Assembly: GCF_000504205.1 (NCBI RefSeq) | Contig: NZ_AZAJ01000001.1 | Coordinates: forward strand, 1,276,879-1,340,878 | Direction of reading: 5' to 3' | DNA length: 64,000 bases | From: Methanolobus tindarius DSM 2278 | Lineage (GTDB): Archaea > Halobacteriota > Methanosarcinia > Methanosarcinales > Methanosarcinaceae | Shown: piece by piece, positions 34,228-43,664 of the stretch | How positions within the stretch are numbered: the first letter of the stretch is position 1 | Layout of the letters: every line of letters begins with the position of its first letter | Position numbers and translations under genes: made by a program | The notes under the pieces: model-generated | Database searches by the model: none | Seen by the model: only the letters and a program-made list of their open reading frames with translations | Told to the model about the DNA's origin: nothing

Positions 34228-36411
34228 TTATTTTTCAGAATTATCCTGGAAGAAATTCATCAGTGAATACTTGACTTTTTCGGGGTCAACATCAATGAAT
34301 TCATCTCTTTCATCATCAGGGAACATCTCAAACACAGAGAATTTCCCAAACTTCTTCGGTGCTTCGGTTGTGAACCTGCCGTCAAGAAGAATTCTTACAC
34401 CATAATCAACCGGAGAGCGCACAACTCTTCCCATTGCCTGACGAATCTTACGGATTGTTGGTACCTGAACTGCAAACTCCCAGCCAGCACCATAACCAAA
34501 AGTATGATCATAGGCAGATTCTACCGCGTTCATCCTGTCATTCAGTGCCGGATAACCTACACCAACTATAATTACAGTTCTTCCCCTGCCATCACGGTAA
34601 TCGATCCCCTCACTGAGGGTTCCCCAGATATAAGATACAAGAACCGCTTTTCCACCAGATTCTCCCATCCTGAAGAAATCTTCCCTGATTTCCTGGGATG
34701 ACACACCCACCTCATCAAGAAAAACAGAAACATTCAGACGTTTCTCCAGCTTATTGTAGTACCTTCTGGCTTCGAATGAACTCTGGAAGAAGATGATCAC
34801 ATTACCTTCTGTCTGCTCGATAGAATCAAAGAGAACTTCCTCAAGTGCCTGTAGGGTCTGCGGATCATCTCTTGTCTTTGCAAACAAAGGTGGCACTGAA
34901 ACTGATAATGTGAGCCTTTTTTCTTCTGGGAACGATGTTCCGTAGGACAATTCACATGTAGGCCTTGCAATTCCAAGAGTGGATTTTACCATATCAAACG
35001 GACGTAATGTTGCTGACATCAGAACCGCTGAGAAGACCGAATCAAACAATGGTTCGGTTACATTCTTAGGGATACAGGTAAAAAGTTCGATACGGCCGTA
35101 GATCTCATCATTAAGATCACGCCTGACATTCAAAACCGGATAATAGTTCAGGTTATTTGATAGTACAAGATATGACGAAAGGAAATCTGCCGCGTATCTT
35201 ATGTGAGAGCGTTTCAGGACGCCTGTAAGTCCTTTTTTGTACTGTTCACGGTAGTTCTCATCAAGCATAGCTCCAAAAGCACTTGCTTCTGAAAGGGTTG
35301 CCTGAATTGCAGCTTCGTCGCCAAAACCTGCTTCCAGTGCTTGCTTCAGGAATTTGCCTCTAACCATATCATTTCGTTCATAAGGGTCACTGATGCGCAT
35401 GTCATACCAGTGTCTTCCAACACGCTCACGTTCTCCGAATTTGAAACGGTTGTTGTAGATATCCTGCATAACACTGGTCAGCATCTTTAGCAGATTGTGA
35501 ATTCCACCATCCGGCATAATATCGAGATTTGCCTCGATTTCTGAGATTGCTTTTTCCAGTGTGTGCTCTGTAATTGTAATGGATGAATGAGATCTTGCTG
35601 CAGATTCGATGTTGTGTGCTTCGTCAAAGATAACAATAACATCCTGTGGCTCTTTCTCAAGCCAGTTCAGAACGGTCATGAAAATATCGGAATTGAGCAC
35701 ATGATGGAAGTTACATATCAGAAGATCTGCATGTTTCAGTTCACGTTTGAGGAGTTCATAGCCACACATGCCCTTCTGGAAAGCATAATCATTGACCTCT
35801 TCAGGTGTGCGTACATCTGAGAATAACCATTGCCTGAAAGCTTCACCATCATAACGCAGAACCTCATAAAGTTCATTGCAGGAGCGCTTACGAAGCTCTT
35901 TTGATTTTTCCTCTGCAACATCAAGTTCTTTAGAAAGAGCATCACGTAGTGCTATGAGGGCAGGATCCTTTGATTTTTTATAATTCTCATACGCAGACTT
36001 CATTTCCTGTTTCTTAAGAGCAAGTTCCCTTTCGGTTTCCAGGAGTTCAAATGTGTTTTCACGTTTGAGCCTGCATTCCTCGTAATCAGTCTCATTGGGA
36101 CACATTGTGGATTTGCCTTTTAAAACTGCAACTTTCACATCGTTTGTCTGTTTTATTTCACTTGCTTCGTTTATGAACTGAACCATTTGCTGATGAACGT
36201 TTGTTGCAATTATTACCGTCTTCTGAAGTTGTTTCCCTACATTAAGTGCAGGTGCAAGTGCACTGAGTGTCTTGCCTGTACCACATGCTCCTTCAAAAAG
36301 TATGATCTCCTTATTAATGAGAGAAGCATGGATCTTATCCATTGCGTCCTGCTGGTTCGGGTAGCAGGTTTCCTTTGGGAAATATTTCATGTATCCGGTT
36401 TTGCCGCTCAT
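34228..36411 (-). CDS. XPD/DinG-family superfamily 2 DNA helicase
   Basis: The 727-residue ATP-dependent 5'-3' helicase has Walker A EGACGTGKTLSA, the DEAH box VIFDEAHNIESAA, motif III MSATLRPFD, motif V GTLSEGIDYRD and motif VI RQAMGRVVRSP. Cysteines in CPNETDYEEC, SCNEL and GMCGYEL match the four ligands of the XPD-type 4Fe-4S cluster. XPD-type enzymes unwind DNA in repair, and archaeal versions have no TFIIH. The protein stands between the GerW cluster and a pilin gene and appears monocistronic. Confidence 0.9.
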   Translation of the reverse strand: MSGKTGYMKYFPKETCYPNQQDAMDKIHASLINKEIILFEGACGTGKTLSALAPALNVGKQLQKTVIIATNVHQQMVQFINEASEIKQTNDVKVAVLKGKSTMCPNETDYEECRLKRENTFELLETERELALKKQEMKSAYENYKKSKDPALIALRDALSKELDVAEEKSKELRKRSCNELYEVLRYDGEAFRQWLFSDVRTPEEVNDYAFQKGMCGYELLKRELKHADLLICNFHHVLNSDIFMTVLNWLEKEPQDVIVIFDEAHNIESAARSHSSITITEHTLEKAISEIEANLDIMPDGGIHNLLKMLTSVMQDIYNNRFKFGERERVGRHWYDMRISDPYERNDMVRGKFLKQALEAGFGDEAAIQATLSEASAFGAMLDENYREQYKKGLTGVLKRSHIRYAADFLSSYLVLSNNLNYYPVLNVRRDLNDEIYGRIELFTCIPKNVTEPLFDSVFSAVLMSATLRPFDMVKSTLGIARPTCELSYGTSFPEEKRLTLSVSVPPLFAKTRDDPQTLQALEEVLFDSIEQTEGNVIIFFQSSFEARRYYNKLEKRLNVSVFLDEVGVSSQEIREDFFRMGESGGKAVLVSYIWGTLSEGIDYRDGRGRTVIIVGVGYPALNDRMNAVESAYDHTFGYGAGWEFAVQVPTIRKIRQAMGRVVRSPVDYGVRILLDGRFTTEAPKKFGKFSVFEMFPDDERDEFIDVDPEKVKYSLMNFFQDNSEK

Positions 36412-36460
36412 CGCAGTACCTATGAGCTCACATTACTTAAACGGTTTTGATAAGGAATTA

Positions 36461-37102
36461 TCATTCTGCCAGAGTTACCTGACATTCTGATTCGGCAATT
36501 AAACGTTGAGTCTGAATATCAAATATTTTGATGGTTATCATAGTATTCTCTTTCAAACCATAATTATTGGAAGTATTTGTAACCCCATTTATAGTAACAT
36601 AAACAGTCGAGACGCTGGAAATTCCGTCCTGTCCATTGAGAATCAATTCTTCACCTGTTGACCACAAGCCATCCGAAAGGACCTGATTATTTGAAGAGTA
36701 ATCAAAATCCTTGCCATCAAAATATAGATCATCATAACTGATAAAAATAGCACCAGTATGTAGAGTGCCATGTGGAACAACACCTTCATAGGCGCTTCCC
36801 ATTCCATTGATTACAATCTTTGTAGAGTCAAGTGATAGTGGTTCTCCTCCCATATGTCTAACATAAATGAAATTCTCTTCATATTTCACATAATGTGGAT
36901 ATTTTGGAAGCCCACCTTCGATGTAAATTACATCAATATCTGCAACAGGAGTTGGCTTCATTGATGACAGCATTTCATCACTGTAAACCGCAGAGACTGT
37001 AATACCTGCGAGTACTATTGTTAAAAGTAGCATCAACACAACACCCAGGATAGGTGACATAGCACACTTATTGTCCAATAACACTAAATTTTTTCTATCC
37101 AC
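36461..37102 (-). CDS. archaeal type IV pilin-like protein
   Basis: The 213-residue protein has a short charged leader (DRKNLVLLDNKCA) followed by the pilin N-terminal helix MSPILGVVLMLLLTIVLAGI, characteristic of the archaeal pilin N domain (PF07790/DUF1628). Cleavage by a class III signal peptidase would occur close to the Ala-Met-Ser junction. The rest is a beta-rich extracellular domain. No assembly ATPase or membrane platform gene lies nearby, so it would be assembled by a remote pilus system. Confidence 0.82.
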   Translation of the reverse strand: MDRKNLVLLDNKCAMSPILGVVLMLLLTIVLAGITVSAVYSDEMLSSMKPTPVADIDVIYIEGGLPKYPHYVKYEENFIYVRHMGGEPLSLDSTKIVINGMGSAYEGVVPHGTLHTGAIFISYDDLYFDGKDFDYSSNNQVLSDGLWSTGEELILNGQDGISSVSTVYVTINGVTNTSNNYGLKENTMITIKIFDIQTQRLIAESECQVTLAE

Positions 37103-37383
37103 ATGTGGAAATTTAGTAACAACTATATAAATTAATCTTAATTAATCTAATATATTCAGTGTCAGTATACAAGAATCCGAATAATTAAATATATAGGAAA
37201 ATTAGCATTCCAGGCTCATAAATAGAACATCAATAGAATAGCAGTATCCTCGTTTTCATATTAATAACGATAACTTTTTATCTCACTTCTGTTATGATAG
37301 AGTGTAGAGTTCAACTAATATGCACTCATATAATATACAAATGTGAGAGTATATTGTTATACAACTAAAGGAGCGTAAAACAA

Positions 37384-37560
37384 ATGGTAGCAATTATTAC
37401 TGTCGATGAATGCGTAGGATGCGGAACATGTATAGACGAGTGCCCAGCAGAGGCAATCACACTTAACGGTGACAACATTGCAATCGTAGATGCAGGCGAG
37501 TGCCTTGACTGCGGTGCATGTGTTGACGTCTGCCCAACAGACGCAATCGCAATGGAATAA
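37384..37560 (+). CDS. 2[4Fe-4S] ferredoxin
   Basis: A 58-codon gene encodes a clostridial-type ferredoxin. The first cluster motif is C10-C13-C16 with C20 ([13 protein letters not shown]) and the second is C40-C43-C46 with C50 ([13 protein letters not shown]). It carries electrons in the cytoplasm, in methanogens for enzymes such as CO dehydrogenase, formylmethanofuran dehydrogenase or Rnf. The ATG is preceded by AAAGGAG. T-rich sequence after the stop may terminate it. A 281-bp AT-rich region upstream carries the promoter. Confidence 0.95.
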   Translation: MVAIITVDECVGCGTCIDECPAEAITLNGDNIAIVDAGECLDCGACVDVCPTDAIAME

Positions 37561-37707
37561 GATCAAAGATCTATTCCACACTTTTTCTTTTCTATTCTTT
37601 TTTGCTCTGACTTTATTCTGCTTTCAGGCACTTATTTGATTAATACTGTGTTAGTTATATATAATTAAATAACTTAATTAGTATTATAATCTGACAGATG
37701 TGATAAT

Positions 37708-38448
37708 ATGTTAAAAAGCAGTACATTCAGAATAGTCATTATGGCATTACTTTTACTCAGTTGTACTGCCACTACCGCATATGCTTCAATGTTTGAACTG
37801 GAAATTGTACCGATATCCAAGATCAATGAGGATCCCACTGTTTATGACAGTACAATGGCTTATCGCAAGATAAGCGTCATAGGAAATCTTACTGAACTCA
37901 GTAAACAGTCTGCAACCATTGATGACAACACATCCAAGCCACTTAAGATTGATGTTACAAAAGTCGAACTTTTTGAAGGTTTCAATGTCAGTGAAGAAAT
38001 AATGGTAACTGGAGAATACATTTATGACCCGCTGGGAGACAGCGTGCTAACTCCTACTTACGTCCTCCATTATCCCACACAAAACCTGGGTCTTGTCAAT
38101 ATAAGTGATGTTGTCACAGATACTGCTGCATTCAATGGAAAATACATGATCGTTGCAGGAAACCTCACAAGTGTAGAAATGAGTATGGGAAGATATACTC
38201 TGCTTGCAGAGGATGAAGAAGGAAATCGTCTGAAAGTGTTTTTCTATGGTTCAACTGAACTTCAGGTTGGTGACAGGGCCAAAATAACAGGACTTTACAA
38301 TGGAAGAATACTTCACAGTGAGAGTATGGGACTGGATAAATCACCTTTGTCAATTTCAACACTGGTTCCGGGATTTTCATCCTTTATGGGTGCAATTGCC
38401 ATATTGTCCATAGCGTTACTTTTAAAATCAAAGCAACGTAACGACTAG
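37708..38448 (+). CDS. exported OB-fold-like protein with PGF-type C-terminal anchor
   Basis: The 246-residue protein has a signal peptide (IVIMALLLLSCTATTAYA) and two beta-rich OB-like units (YRKISVIGNLTEL and GKYMIVAGNLTSVEM, each followed by a DDN/EDEEGN turn). The C-terminal anchor is VPGFSSFMGAIAILSIALLLKS plus a basic end, which resembles a PGF-CTERM signal. Function unknown; OB-like nucleic-acid or metal binding outside the cell cannot be assigned. The stop is TAG, with an in-frame TAA four codons later. UMP kinase begins only 8 bp downstream. Confidence 0.72.
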   Translation: MLKSSTFRIVIMALLLLSCTATTAYASMFELEIVPISKINEDPTVYDSTMAYRKISVIGNLTELSKQSATIDDNTSKPLKIDVTKVELFEGFNVSEEIMVTGEYIYDPLGDSVLTPTYVLHYPTQNLGLVNISDVVTDTAAFNGKYMIVAGNLTSVEMSMGRYTLLAEDEEGNRLKVFFYGSTELQVGDRAKITGLYNGRILHSESMGLDKSPLSISTLVPGFSSFMGAIAILSIALLLKSKQRND

Positions 38449-38456
38449 AGATCATT

Positions 38457-39158
38457 ATGTTAATCATATTATCAGTCGGTGGATCAATACTGGCTAAAGA
38501 ACTCAGCCCTGACAGTTTTAAGGGATATGCTGAAGCTCTTAAAGAGCTTGCCAAAGAGCATGAAATAGTAATCGTTACCGGAGGAGGTGCTTCTGCAAGA
38601 GATTACATCAACGTTGCACGAAGTACCGGTGCCAATGAAGTCGAATGTGACTATATAGGAATAGACATAACCCGCCTGAATGCAAAACTTCTCATCTCTG
38701 CACTTGGCGACGCTGCCTATCCTGAGCCACCAAAGGACTACAAGGAAGCACAGGAAAAACTTTCATCCGGCAAGATTCTTGTAATGGGCGGCGTTATCCC
38801 GGGACAGACTACTGATGCAGTGGCAGCAATCCTTACAGAATATCTTGGCGCAAACCTTCTTGTAATAGCAACAGCAGTTGATGGAGTATATTCCGCAGAC
38901 CCACGAAAGGATCCTGATGCTGTAAAGTATGCGACAATGACAGCTAAAGAGCTTGTAAACACAGTGATGACCACTGAGATGAAAGCTGGCTCTAAATCGC
39001 CTGTAGACCCTCTTGCTGCAAAGATAATCGAACGCTGCAACATCGAGACAATTGTAATGGATGGCAGCAATCCGCAGGATGTGCTGAAGGTTATTCGCGA
39101 TGAAAGTGGAAAGACTGATAAAAAAGCTGTCTATCTAGGCACGAGGATCATTAACTGA
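38457..39158 (+). CDS. pyrH: UMP kinase (archaeal type)
   Basis: This amino-acid-kinase-fold enzyme phosphorylates UMP to UDP. Recognisable parts are LSVGGSILAKE, VTGGGASARDYI, MGGVIPGQTTDAVA and ATAVDGVYSADPRKDPDA. The 233-residue length and short N-terminus are those of archaeal PyrH. It starts 8 bp after the exported OB-like gene and may be co-transcribed with it, although the two have no obvious shared role. Confidence 0.93.
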   Translation: MLIILSVGGSILAKELSPDSFKGYAEALKELAKEHEIVIVTGGGASARDYINVARSTGANEVECDYIGIDITRLNAKLLISALGDAAYPEPPKDYKEAQEKLSSGKILVMGGVIPGQTTDAVAAILTEYLGANLLVIATAVDGVYSADPRKDPDAVKYATMTAKELVNTVMTTEMKAGSKSPVDPLAAKIIERCNIETIVMDGSNPQDVLKVIRDESGKTDKKAVYLGTRIIN

Positions 39159-39199
39159 TCCTTCTGTTTTAATTTGGATTTAAAAGTAGTTTAGTGGCT

Positions 39200-39499
39200 T
39201 TAATTGTAAGCCACGAGATATTCAATGGTTTCTTCCTTACAGGAAGTAACTTCTTTCAATTTATCAGTGGATTGCTTAAGAGTCTCAATGGTTTTCTCAA
39301 ACTTTGCCATCTGCTCTTTTGCCTTGCGGACCTTTTCATTCTCTACTTCCAGTTTTTCCATGAGTGCTTTACGCTGTTCCTCAGGAATGTCTGCATTGTT
39401 TATCTGCTGCTGGTAATTTAAAGAGAGTTTTACGTACTTACGAAACATCTCATTCATGACATCAAGGTCATTTTCCAGTTCTTTAATTGTTTTTGCCAT
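39200..39499 (-). CDS. small coiled-coil protein
   Basis: The 99-residue, highly charged protein is predicted to be almost entirely helical. Two long heptad-containing stretches flank DIPEEQRKAL: the first from IKELENDLDVMNEMFRKY, the second from MEKLEVENEKVRKAKEQ. It could be a prefoldin-like or structural helical hairpin, but the prefoldin beta elements are not visible. Function unknown. It is monocistronic with an AT-rich upstream promoter region around 39595-39615. Confidence 0.7.
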   Translation of the reverse strand: MAKTIKELENDLDVMNEMFRKYVKLSLNYQQQINNADIPEEQRKALMEKLEVENEKVRKAKEQMAKFEKTIETLKQSTDKLKEVTSCKEETIEYLVAYN

Positions 39500-39737
39500 A
39501 CGAGTTCACACTCCTTTAAGCTAACTTTGACTAAAGGTCCGTTTTTTGATTAACTCTACAGGCCCGATATGCCACAAGTTTACATCTAGAGGGTGCAGTT
39601 ACTAATATATAAGAATATCTATTTTATACTATCTAATCATCATTATGAGGATGATATATATTCGAAGTTAAAAACAACATACAGCAACATTAAAAAAGAC
39701 AAATATGAAAATAAATTGAACAAAAAAGAAGAAGAAA

Positions 39738-40256
39738 TTACATTTCAGATAACTGGAAAGTTGTAACACCCGGATGTGCAGCCACCTTTGCCATGATCTC
39801 TTCCTTACATGAATCCGGAATACTATCAAAAGCCGTATCCCTCTCAAGGAAGTCTACAATAGGAACATTATCCGGAATCTCAACAACATCATAACCGTTT
39901 ATCCTGAACATTGCTTCAAGAACATCGATCTTTTCATCTCTTTGTCCTTCGCCTACAAGCTCAATTGCCATGTTCTTGCTAAGTTTGTTATATTCCTCAC
40001 AGTCCTGAAATACAGCAAGTCCTGCATCCATTGTGTCGGCTGCTGCAAAAATGTGCAGGAGACATGCGTTTCCCTCTTCAAACATGTCTCCAATTGCTTT
40101 CATGCCTTCGAGAAATCCCTTCTCAATAATCTCGTTTATGCTGTAACCCAAAGCAAGGGCTTCATTTGCTGCGTTTTCTGCGCCTTTCTCATCAAAATCC
40201 AGTATGGATCTTTTTGCTTCATCTATAATTTGTGTAATAGTTTTTTCCTGAGACAA
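39738..40256 (-). CDS. methyltransferase corrinoid-protein paralogue lacking the cobalamin motif
   Basis: Residues 1-80 closely match the helical cap of MtmC/MtbC/MttC-type corrinoid proteins (AANEALALGYSINEIIEKG, GMKAIGDMFEEG, LLHIFAAADTMDAGLAV). In those proteins the next domain begins with a GDIHDIGKN-type segment, whose His ligates cobalt. Here the equivalent is VGEGQRDEKIDVLEA, with no DxHxxG motif. The Rossmann part is short, and the 172-residue total compares with about 215 in the family. The protein therefore probably cannot carry a corrinoid in the usual way. No methyltransferase partner lies nearby. A sensory or regulatory role, or decay, are both possible. Confidence 0.75.
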   Translation of the reverse strand: MSQEKTITQIIDEAKRSILDFDEKGAENAANEALALGYSINEIIEKGFLEGMKAIGDMFEEGNACLLHIFAAADTMDAGLAVFQDCEEYNKLSKNMAIELVGEGQRDEKIDVLEAMFRINGYDVVEIPDNVPIVDFLERDTAFDSIPDSCKEEIMAKVAAHPGVTTFQLSEM

Positions 40257-40535
40257 ATTATCATCCCTTTGATTGGATTAGCACATCATAAATTGCTTAT
40301 TTTAGTGCAATTTAGTCACACTTGTGACAATTTTATCATCATATATAAAATCATCGAGTAATTAGCAGTAATCTATCACGAATTTACATAAAAAAATAAA
40401 AATATCACAAATAATTATAAAATACTGTTTTTCAACAAATAAAATATATCAGAAAGAATAATATTTTCAATCAAAGGTAGCTATTTGACAAAAAAAGGAA
40501 AGATAATGCATCCATAAAGGATGCAAATAAACGAT

Positions 40536-41663
40536 TTATTTTCCAAGAACAATTCTTGCAATATCCTCACCAACATCTGATGTGCCTGCTGAACCACCCA
40601 TATCGTATGTCTGGACCTTTGCTTCACTTATGTTGGTCTCAATTGCAGAAACAATAGTATCTGCAGCTTCCTTTTCACCCATCTGTTCGATGAGCATAGC
40701 TCCTGCCCAGATTGTTGCTATTGGGTTTACCTTGTTCTGTCCCTTGTACTTTGGTGCTGAACCGTGAATTGGCTCAAACATGCTTGTACCTTCAGGGTTG
40801 ATGTTTCCTCCGGGAGCAAGTCCGAGACCGCCCTGAACCATTGCACCAAGGTCAGTGATAATGTCACCGAACATGTTTGGTGTTACAACAACATCGAACC
40901 ATTCAGGGTTCTTGACAAACCACATGGTCATTGCATCAACATAGTTGAAATCTGTAGTTACATCAGGATGCTTTTCAGCAACTGCATTGAACTCCTCTCT
41001 CCAGAATCCGTATATATCTGAAAGGACGTTTGCCTTGTCAACTGATGATACGTGTTTCTTGCTCTTCTCAGCAAGGTCGAATGCATAGCTGATTACTCTC
41101 TGTGTTCCTTCCTTTGAGATCATACCAACCTGGTAACCGATCTCTTCGCTGTCAGTCTCAATGTCAAGACCGAACTTTGCGTTGTAAAGTGTTCTGTGAA
41201 CCTCAAGCAAGTCCTTGCTAGTGCCTGACTTTGCACGTCCACCGATTCCTATATAGAAGTCTTCGGTGTTTTCCCTGACAACTGTAAAGTCAATGTCTGC
41301 AGGAGTCTTGTCCTTTATAGGACACCATACACCATCAAGAAGCTTGATTGGACGGAGATTGATGTACTGGTCGAAGTAGAACCTTGCAGCAAGAAGGATA
41401 CCTTTTTCAAGCACTCCAGGTGCGATTCTGTCATCTCCGATTGAACCAAGGTAGATTCCTTTGTAACCTGAAAGTTCTTTCAGGGAATCTTCAGAAATAA
41501 GTTCTCCTGTTTCAAGATAGTGATCTGCTCCGTGTGGGAACTCTACCCAGTCAACATCAAAACCGAATTTCTCACCTGCAGCATCGATGACCTTACGTCC
41601 TTCTGCTATGATCTCAGGTCCGATACCGTCTCCTGGTATTACAGGTATTTTATACTGCGTCAT
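40536..41663 (-). CDS. leuB: 3-isopropylmalate dehydrogenase family protein
   Basis: The 375-residue beta-decarboxylating dehydrogenase oxidises 3-isopropylmalate (leucine) or homoisocitrate (coenzyme B/aksF). The family motifs are [29 protein letters not shown], the [13 protein letters not shown] region and the [25 protein letters not shown] block that binds NAD. Sequence alone does not settle LeuB versus AksF. It follows the small dehydratase subunit gene by 56 bp on the same strand, which favours a leucine-type pair. A RBS-like AGGGATT precedes the ATG. Confidence 0.88.
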   Translation of the reverse strand: MTQYKIPVIPGDGIGPEIIAEGRKVIDAAGEKFGFDVDWVEFPHGADHYLETGELISEDSLKELSGYKGIYLGSIGDDRIAPGVLEKGILLAARFYFDQYINLRPIKLLDGVWCPIKDKTPADIDFTVVRENTEDFYIGIGGRAKSGTSKDLLEVHRTLYNAKFGLDIETDSEEIGYQVGMISKEGTQRVISYAFDLAEKSKKHVSSVDKANVLSDIYGFWREEFNAVAEKHPDVTTDFNYVDAMTMWFVKNPEWFDVVVTPNMFGDIITDLGAMVQGGLGLAPGGNINPEGTSMFEPIHGSAPKYKGQNKVNPIATIWAGAMLIEQMGEKEAADTIVSAIETNISEAKVQTYDMGGSAGTSDVGEDIARIVLGK

Positions 41664-41719
41664 AATAATCCCTAACCATTATTGCATTAAAAATTGTATT
41701 GATAGATAAAGTAGCCAGA

Positions 41720-42199
41720 TCAGATGATCTGCCTTGTGTATTCAATAAGTCCGCCAGCATCCATTATACCCCTGACAAATTCAGGCAGAGGTGTTGCCTG
41801 GTACTGTTCACCTTTTGTCACGTTCTTGATTACCCCTGATGCGAAGTCAACATCAAGCTGGTCACCATCCTCTATCTTGTCAGTGTCAGGACACTCAAGG
41901 AGTGCTACACCGATGTTTATAGAGTTCCTGAAAAAGATACGTGCAAAGGACTTTGCGATTACACAGTTAATCTTTGTTCCTTTAAGTGCGATTGGTGCGT
42001 GTTCTCTTGATGAACCACATCCGAAATTATTACCGGCAACAATAATGTCACCTTCTTTTACCTCTTTTGGGAATTCAGGCCTCACACCTTCAAAAGCATG
42101 TGCTGCAAGCTCCTCAGGGGTATTCATAATAAGATACCTTCCTGGAATTACAGCATCAGTATCAACATCGTCTCCGAATTTCCAGACTCTTCCGCTCAT
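41720..42199 (-). CDS. leuD: 3-isopropylmalate dehydratase small subunit
   Basis: The 159-residue small subunit of an aconitase-like enzyme has FGDDVDTDAVIPGRYL, NNFGCGSSREHAPIAL and FARIFFRNSINIG. The substrate-discriminating loop after GRYL reads YLIM, closer to the YLVx form described for isopropylmalate isomerase than to the YLRT form of methanogen homoaconitase, so LeuD is favoured over HacB/AksE. The large subunit is not in the window. The gene is divergent from an Lrp-type regulator across a 185-bp AT-rich spacer. Confidence 0.88.
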   Translation of the reverse strand: MSGRVWKFGDDVDTDAVIPGRYLIMNTPEELAAHAFEGVRPEFPKEVKEGDIIVAGNNFGCGSSREHAPIALKGTKINCVIAKSFARIFFRNSINIGVALLECPDTDKIEDGDQLDVDFASGVIKNVTKGEQYQATPLPEFVRGIMDAGGLIEYTRQII

Positions 42200-42384
42200 A
42201 TTTACACCTAATTAGTATTAATTGATAATTATCATTAATGAACTTGAAACTATACCATAGATAGCATCATACTAAATAATACTACTGGAAAAATCAATGC
42301 TTTTGAAAAAGTATATAGAGTAACTATTTACCACAAAAAAGAGAAAGAGAAATCATTAATAATAGCAAACCTAAGTAAAAGGCA

Positions 42385-42828
42385 ATGGTCAGCAAAAAGG
42401 ATGAACTCATACTATCCATACTGCAACAGGGAGCCAGAACACCAATATCTGAAATCGCAAAAGAAGTGGGTCTTAGCGAAAATGGTGTCAGGTACCGGCT
42501 CGAAAAACTGGAAGATGAAGGATACATCAAAAACTATACCGTATTATTAAATCCCAGAAAATTCGGAAAAGGGACTTTTGCCATCTTTAATCTGGAAATG
42601 GAACCAAAGAAGACAAAGGAAAGTATTAAAAAACTAATGGATATTGAAGAGTTTATCAAAATATACCAGACAACCGGACAATATTCCATCAAAGCCTTTG
42701 GCCTTTTTAACGATGAGGAGGAACTGACTAATTTTATAAACAACCGCCTTCTCTATGAAATTCCGGTACAGAATTACAGTGTAGAGATAATTACAAAAAA
42801 TATTAAGGACAGCATATATCACATCTGA
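42385..42828 (+). CDS. Lrp/AsnC-family transcription regulator
   Basis: The 147-residue regulator has an N-terminal helix-turn-helix (ISEIAKEVGLSENGVRYRLEKLEDEGYI) and a C-terminal RAM-like beta-alpha domain for ligand binding or oligomerisation. Lrp proteins control amino-acid metabolism genes. This gene is divergent from leuD-leuB, so the shared 185-bp spacer is the natural place for a binding site. The 3' end overlaps the convergent beta-lysine acetyltransferase gene by 10 bp. Confidence 0.87.
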   Translation: MVSKKDELILSILQQGARTPISEIAKEVGLSENGVRYRLEKLEDEGYIKNYTVLLNPRKFGKGTFAIFNLEMEPKKTKESIKKLMDIEEFIKIYQTTGQYSIKAFGLFNDEEELTNFINNRLLYEIPVQNYSVEIITKNIKDSIYHI

Positions 42829-43664
42829 ATAAGTTTCTTGTACCAGATGTTCATACTCTCAATTGAACCGGAAATATTGGTATTGTTCACAAGAGTTCCT
42901 GCGTATGAGTATGAACTGCGTGAGAAAACAATATTCATTCCATAAGATCTTGCTCTTGCTATTGTATACGCGGTTATAATTCCCATTTCACGCATCTTTG
43001 CATCCATCTTTTTCAATAGATAATAAGAATAACCCCTGCCACGGTATTCAGGTAATGTTGCAAAATCAGTCATCTCAACATTACTGTTTTCAATATCCAT
43101 TTCACATGAAGCCAGGGCAACAATTTTTTCATCTTTCCTTATTCCAAAATATACAAGGTTCTCCTGCATTGTCTTTAGAAGATATTCAGGGTCATGTATA
43201 GGAAACGGATAACTTGGGAAGACCCTGTCATATATTCTTGCCATTTCCCGGACATCCTCTTCAGTGCAAACAAAACAATCTTCTTCACCTGAAAGTTTCA
43301 CCTCTTTTGGAGTATTATGCTTGGAAAGAGCGGTACTGATAACTGATTCAACCACGTCAGGACTTTGCTCATTCTCACGTTCATCAGAAAGGAACTTGGC
43401 CATGAAGCTTGCACCTTCATCACCATTATACATACCAGGCACATAAGCTTCCTCAACATGGCCTGTTTCCTGAAAATAATCTTTTGCAGAAGAAGGAATT
43501 TTGGAGAAGATCTTTGAATAACCATTCTCCTCTGCCATTTCTTCTACCCTGGAGGGTATTTTGGAATAATCCTCTGGTGAAAGCTTCATCAAATATACAC
43601 GGTCATTGAAAGGACCGTGCTGGATTATTGAATTGTTGATTTTAAGAACCTGGTCACTCGACAT
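42819..43664 (-). CDS. ablB: beta-lysine N6-acetyltransferase
   Basis: AblB acetylates beta-lysine to N-epsilon-acetyl-beta-lysine, a compatible solute made by methanogens at high salinity. The protein has a family-specific N-terminal region ([20 protein letters not shown]) and a C-terminal GNAT domain ([26 protein letters not shown]). The ATG at 43664 starts within the end of ablA, an 11-bp overlap that indicates translational coupling. Its 3' end overlaps the convergent Lrp gene. Confidence 0.92.
   Translation of the reverse strand: MSSDQVLKINNSIIQHGPFNDRVYLMKLSPEDYSKIPSRVEEMAEENGYSKIFSKIPSSAKDYFQETGHVEEAYVPGMYNGDEGASFMAKFLSDERENEQSPDVVESVISTALSKHNTPKEVKLSGEEDCFVCTEEDVREMARIYDRVFPSYPFPIHDPEYLLKTMQENLVYFGIRKDEKIVALASCEMDIENSNVEMTDFATLPEYRGRGYSYYLLKKMDAKMREMGIITAYTIARARSYGMNIVFSRSSYSYAGTLVNNTNISGSIESMNIWYKKLIQM

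Noticed and set aside
43264-43609. Several plus-strand frames opposite ablA and ablB
   Set aside because: They are antisense shadows of two well-recognised genes with no promoter or family support.
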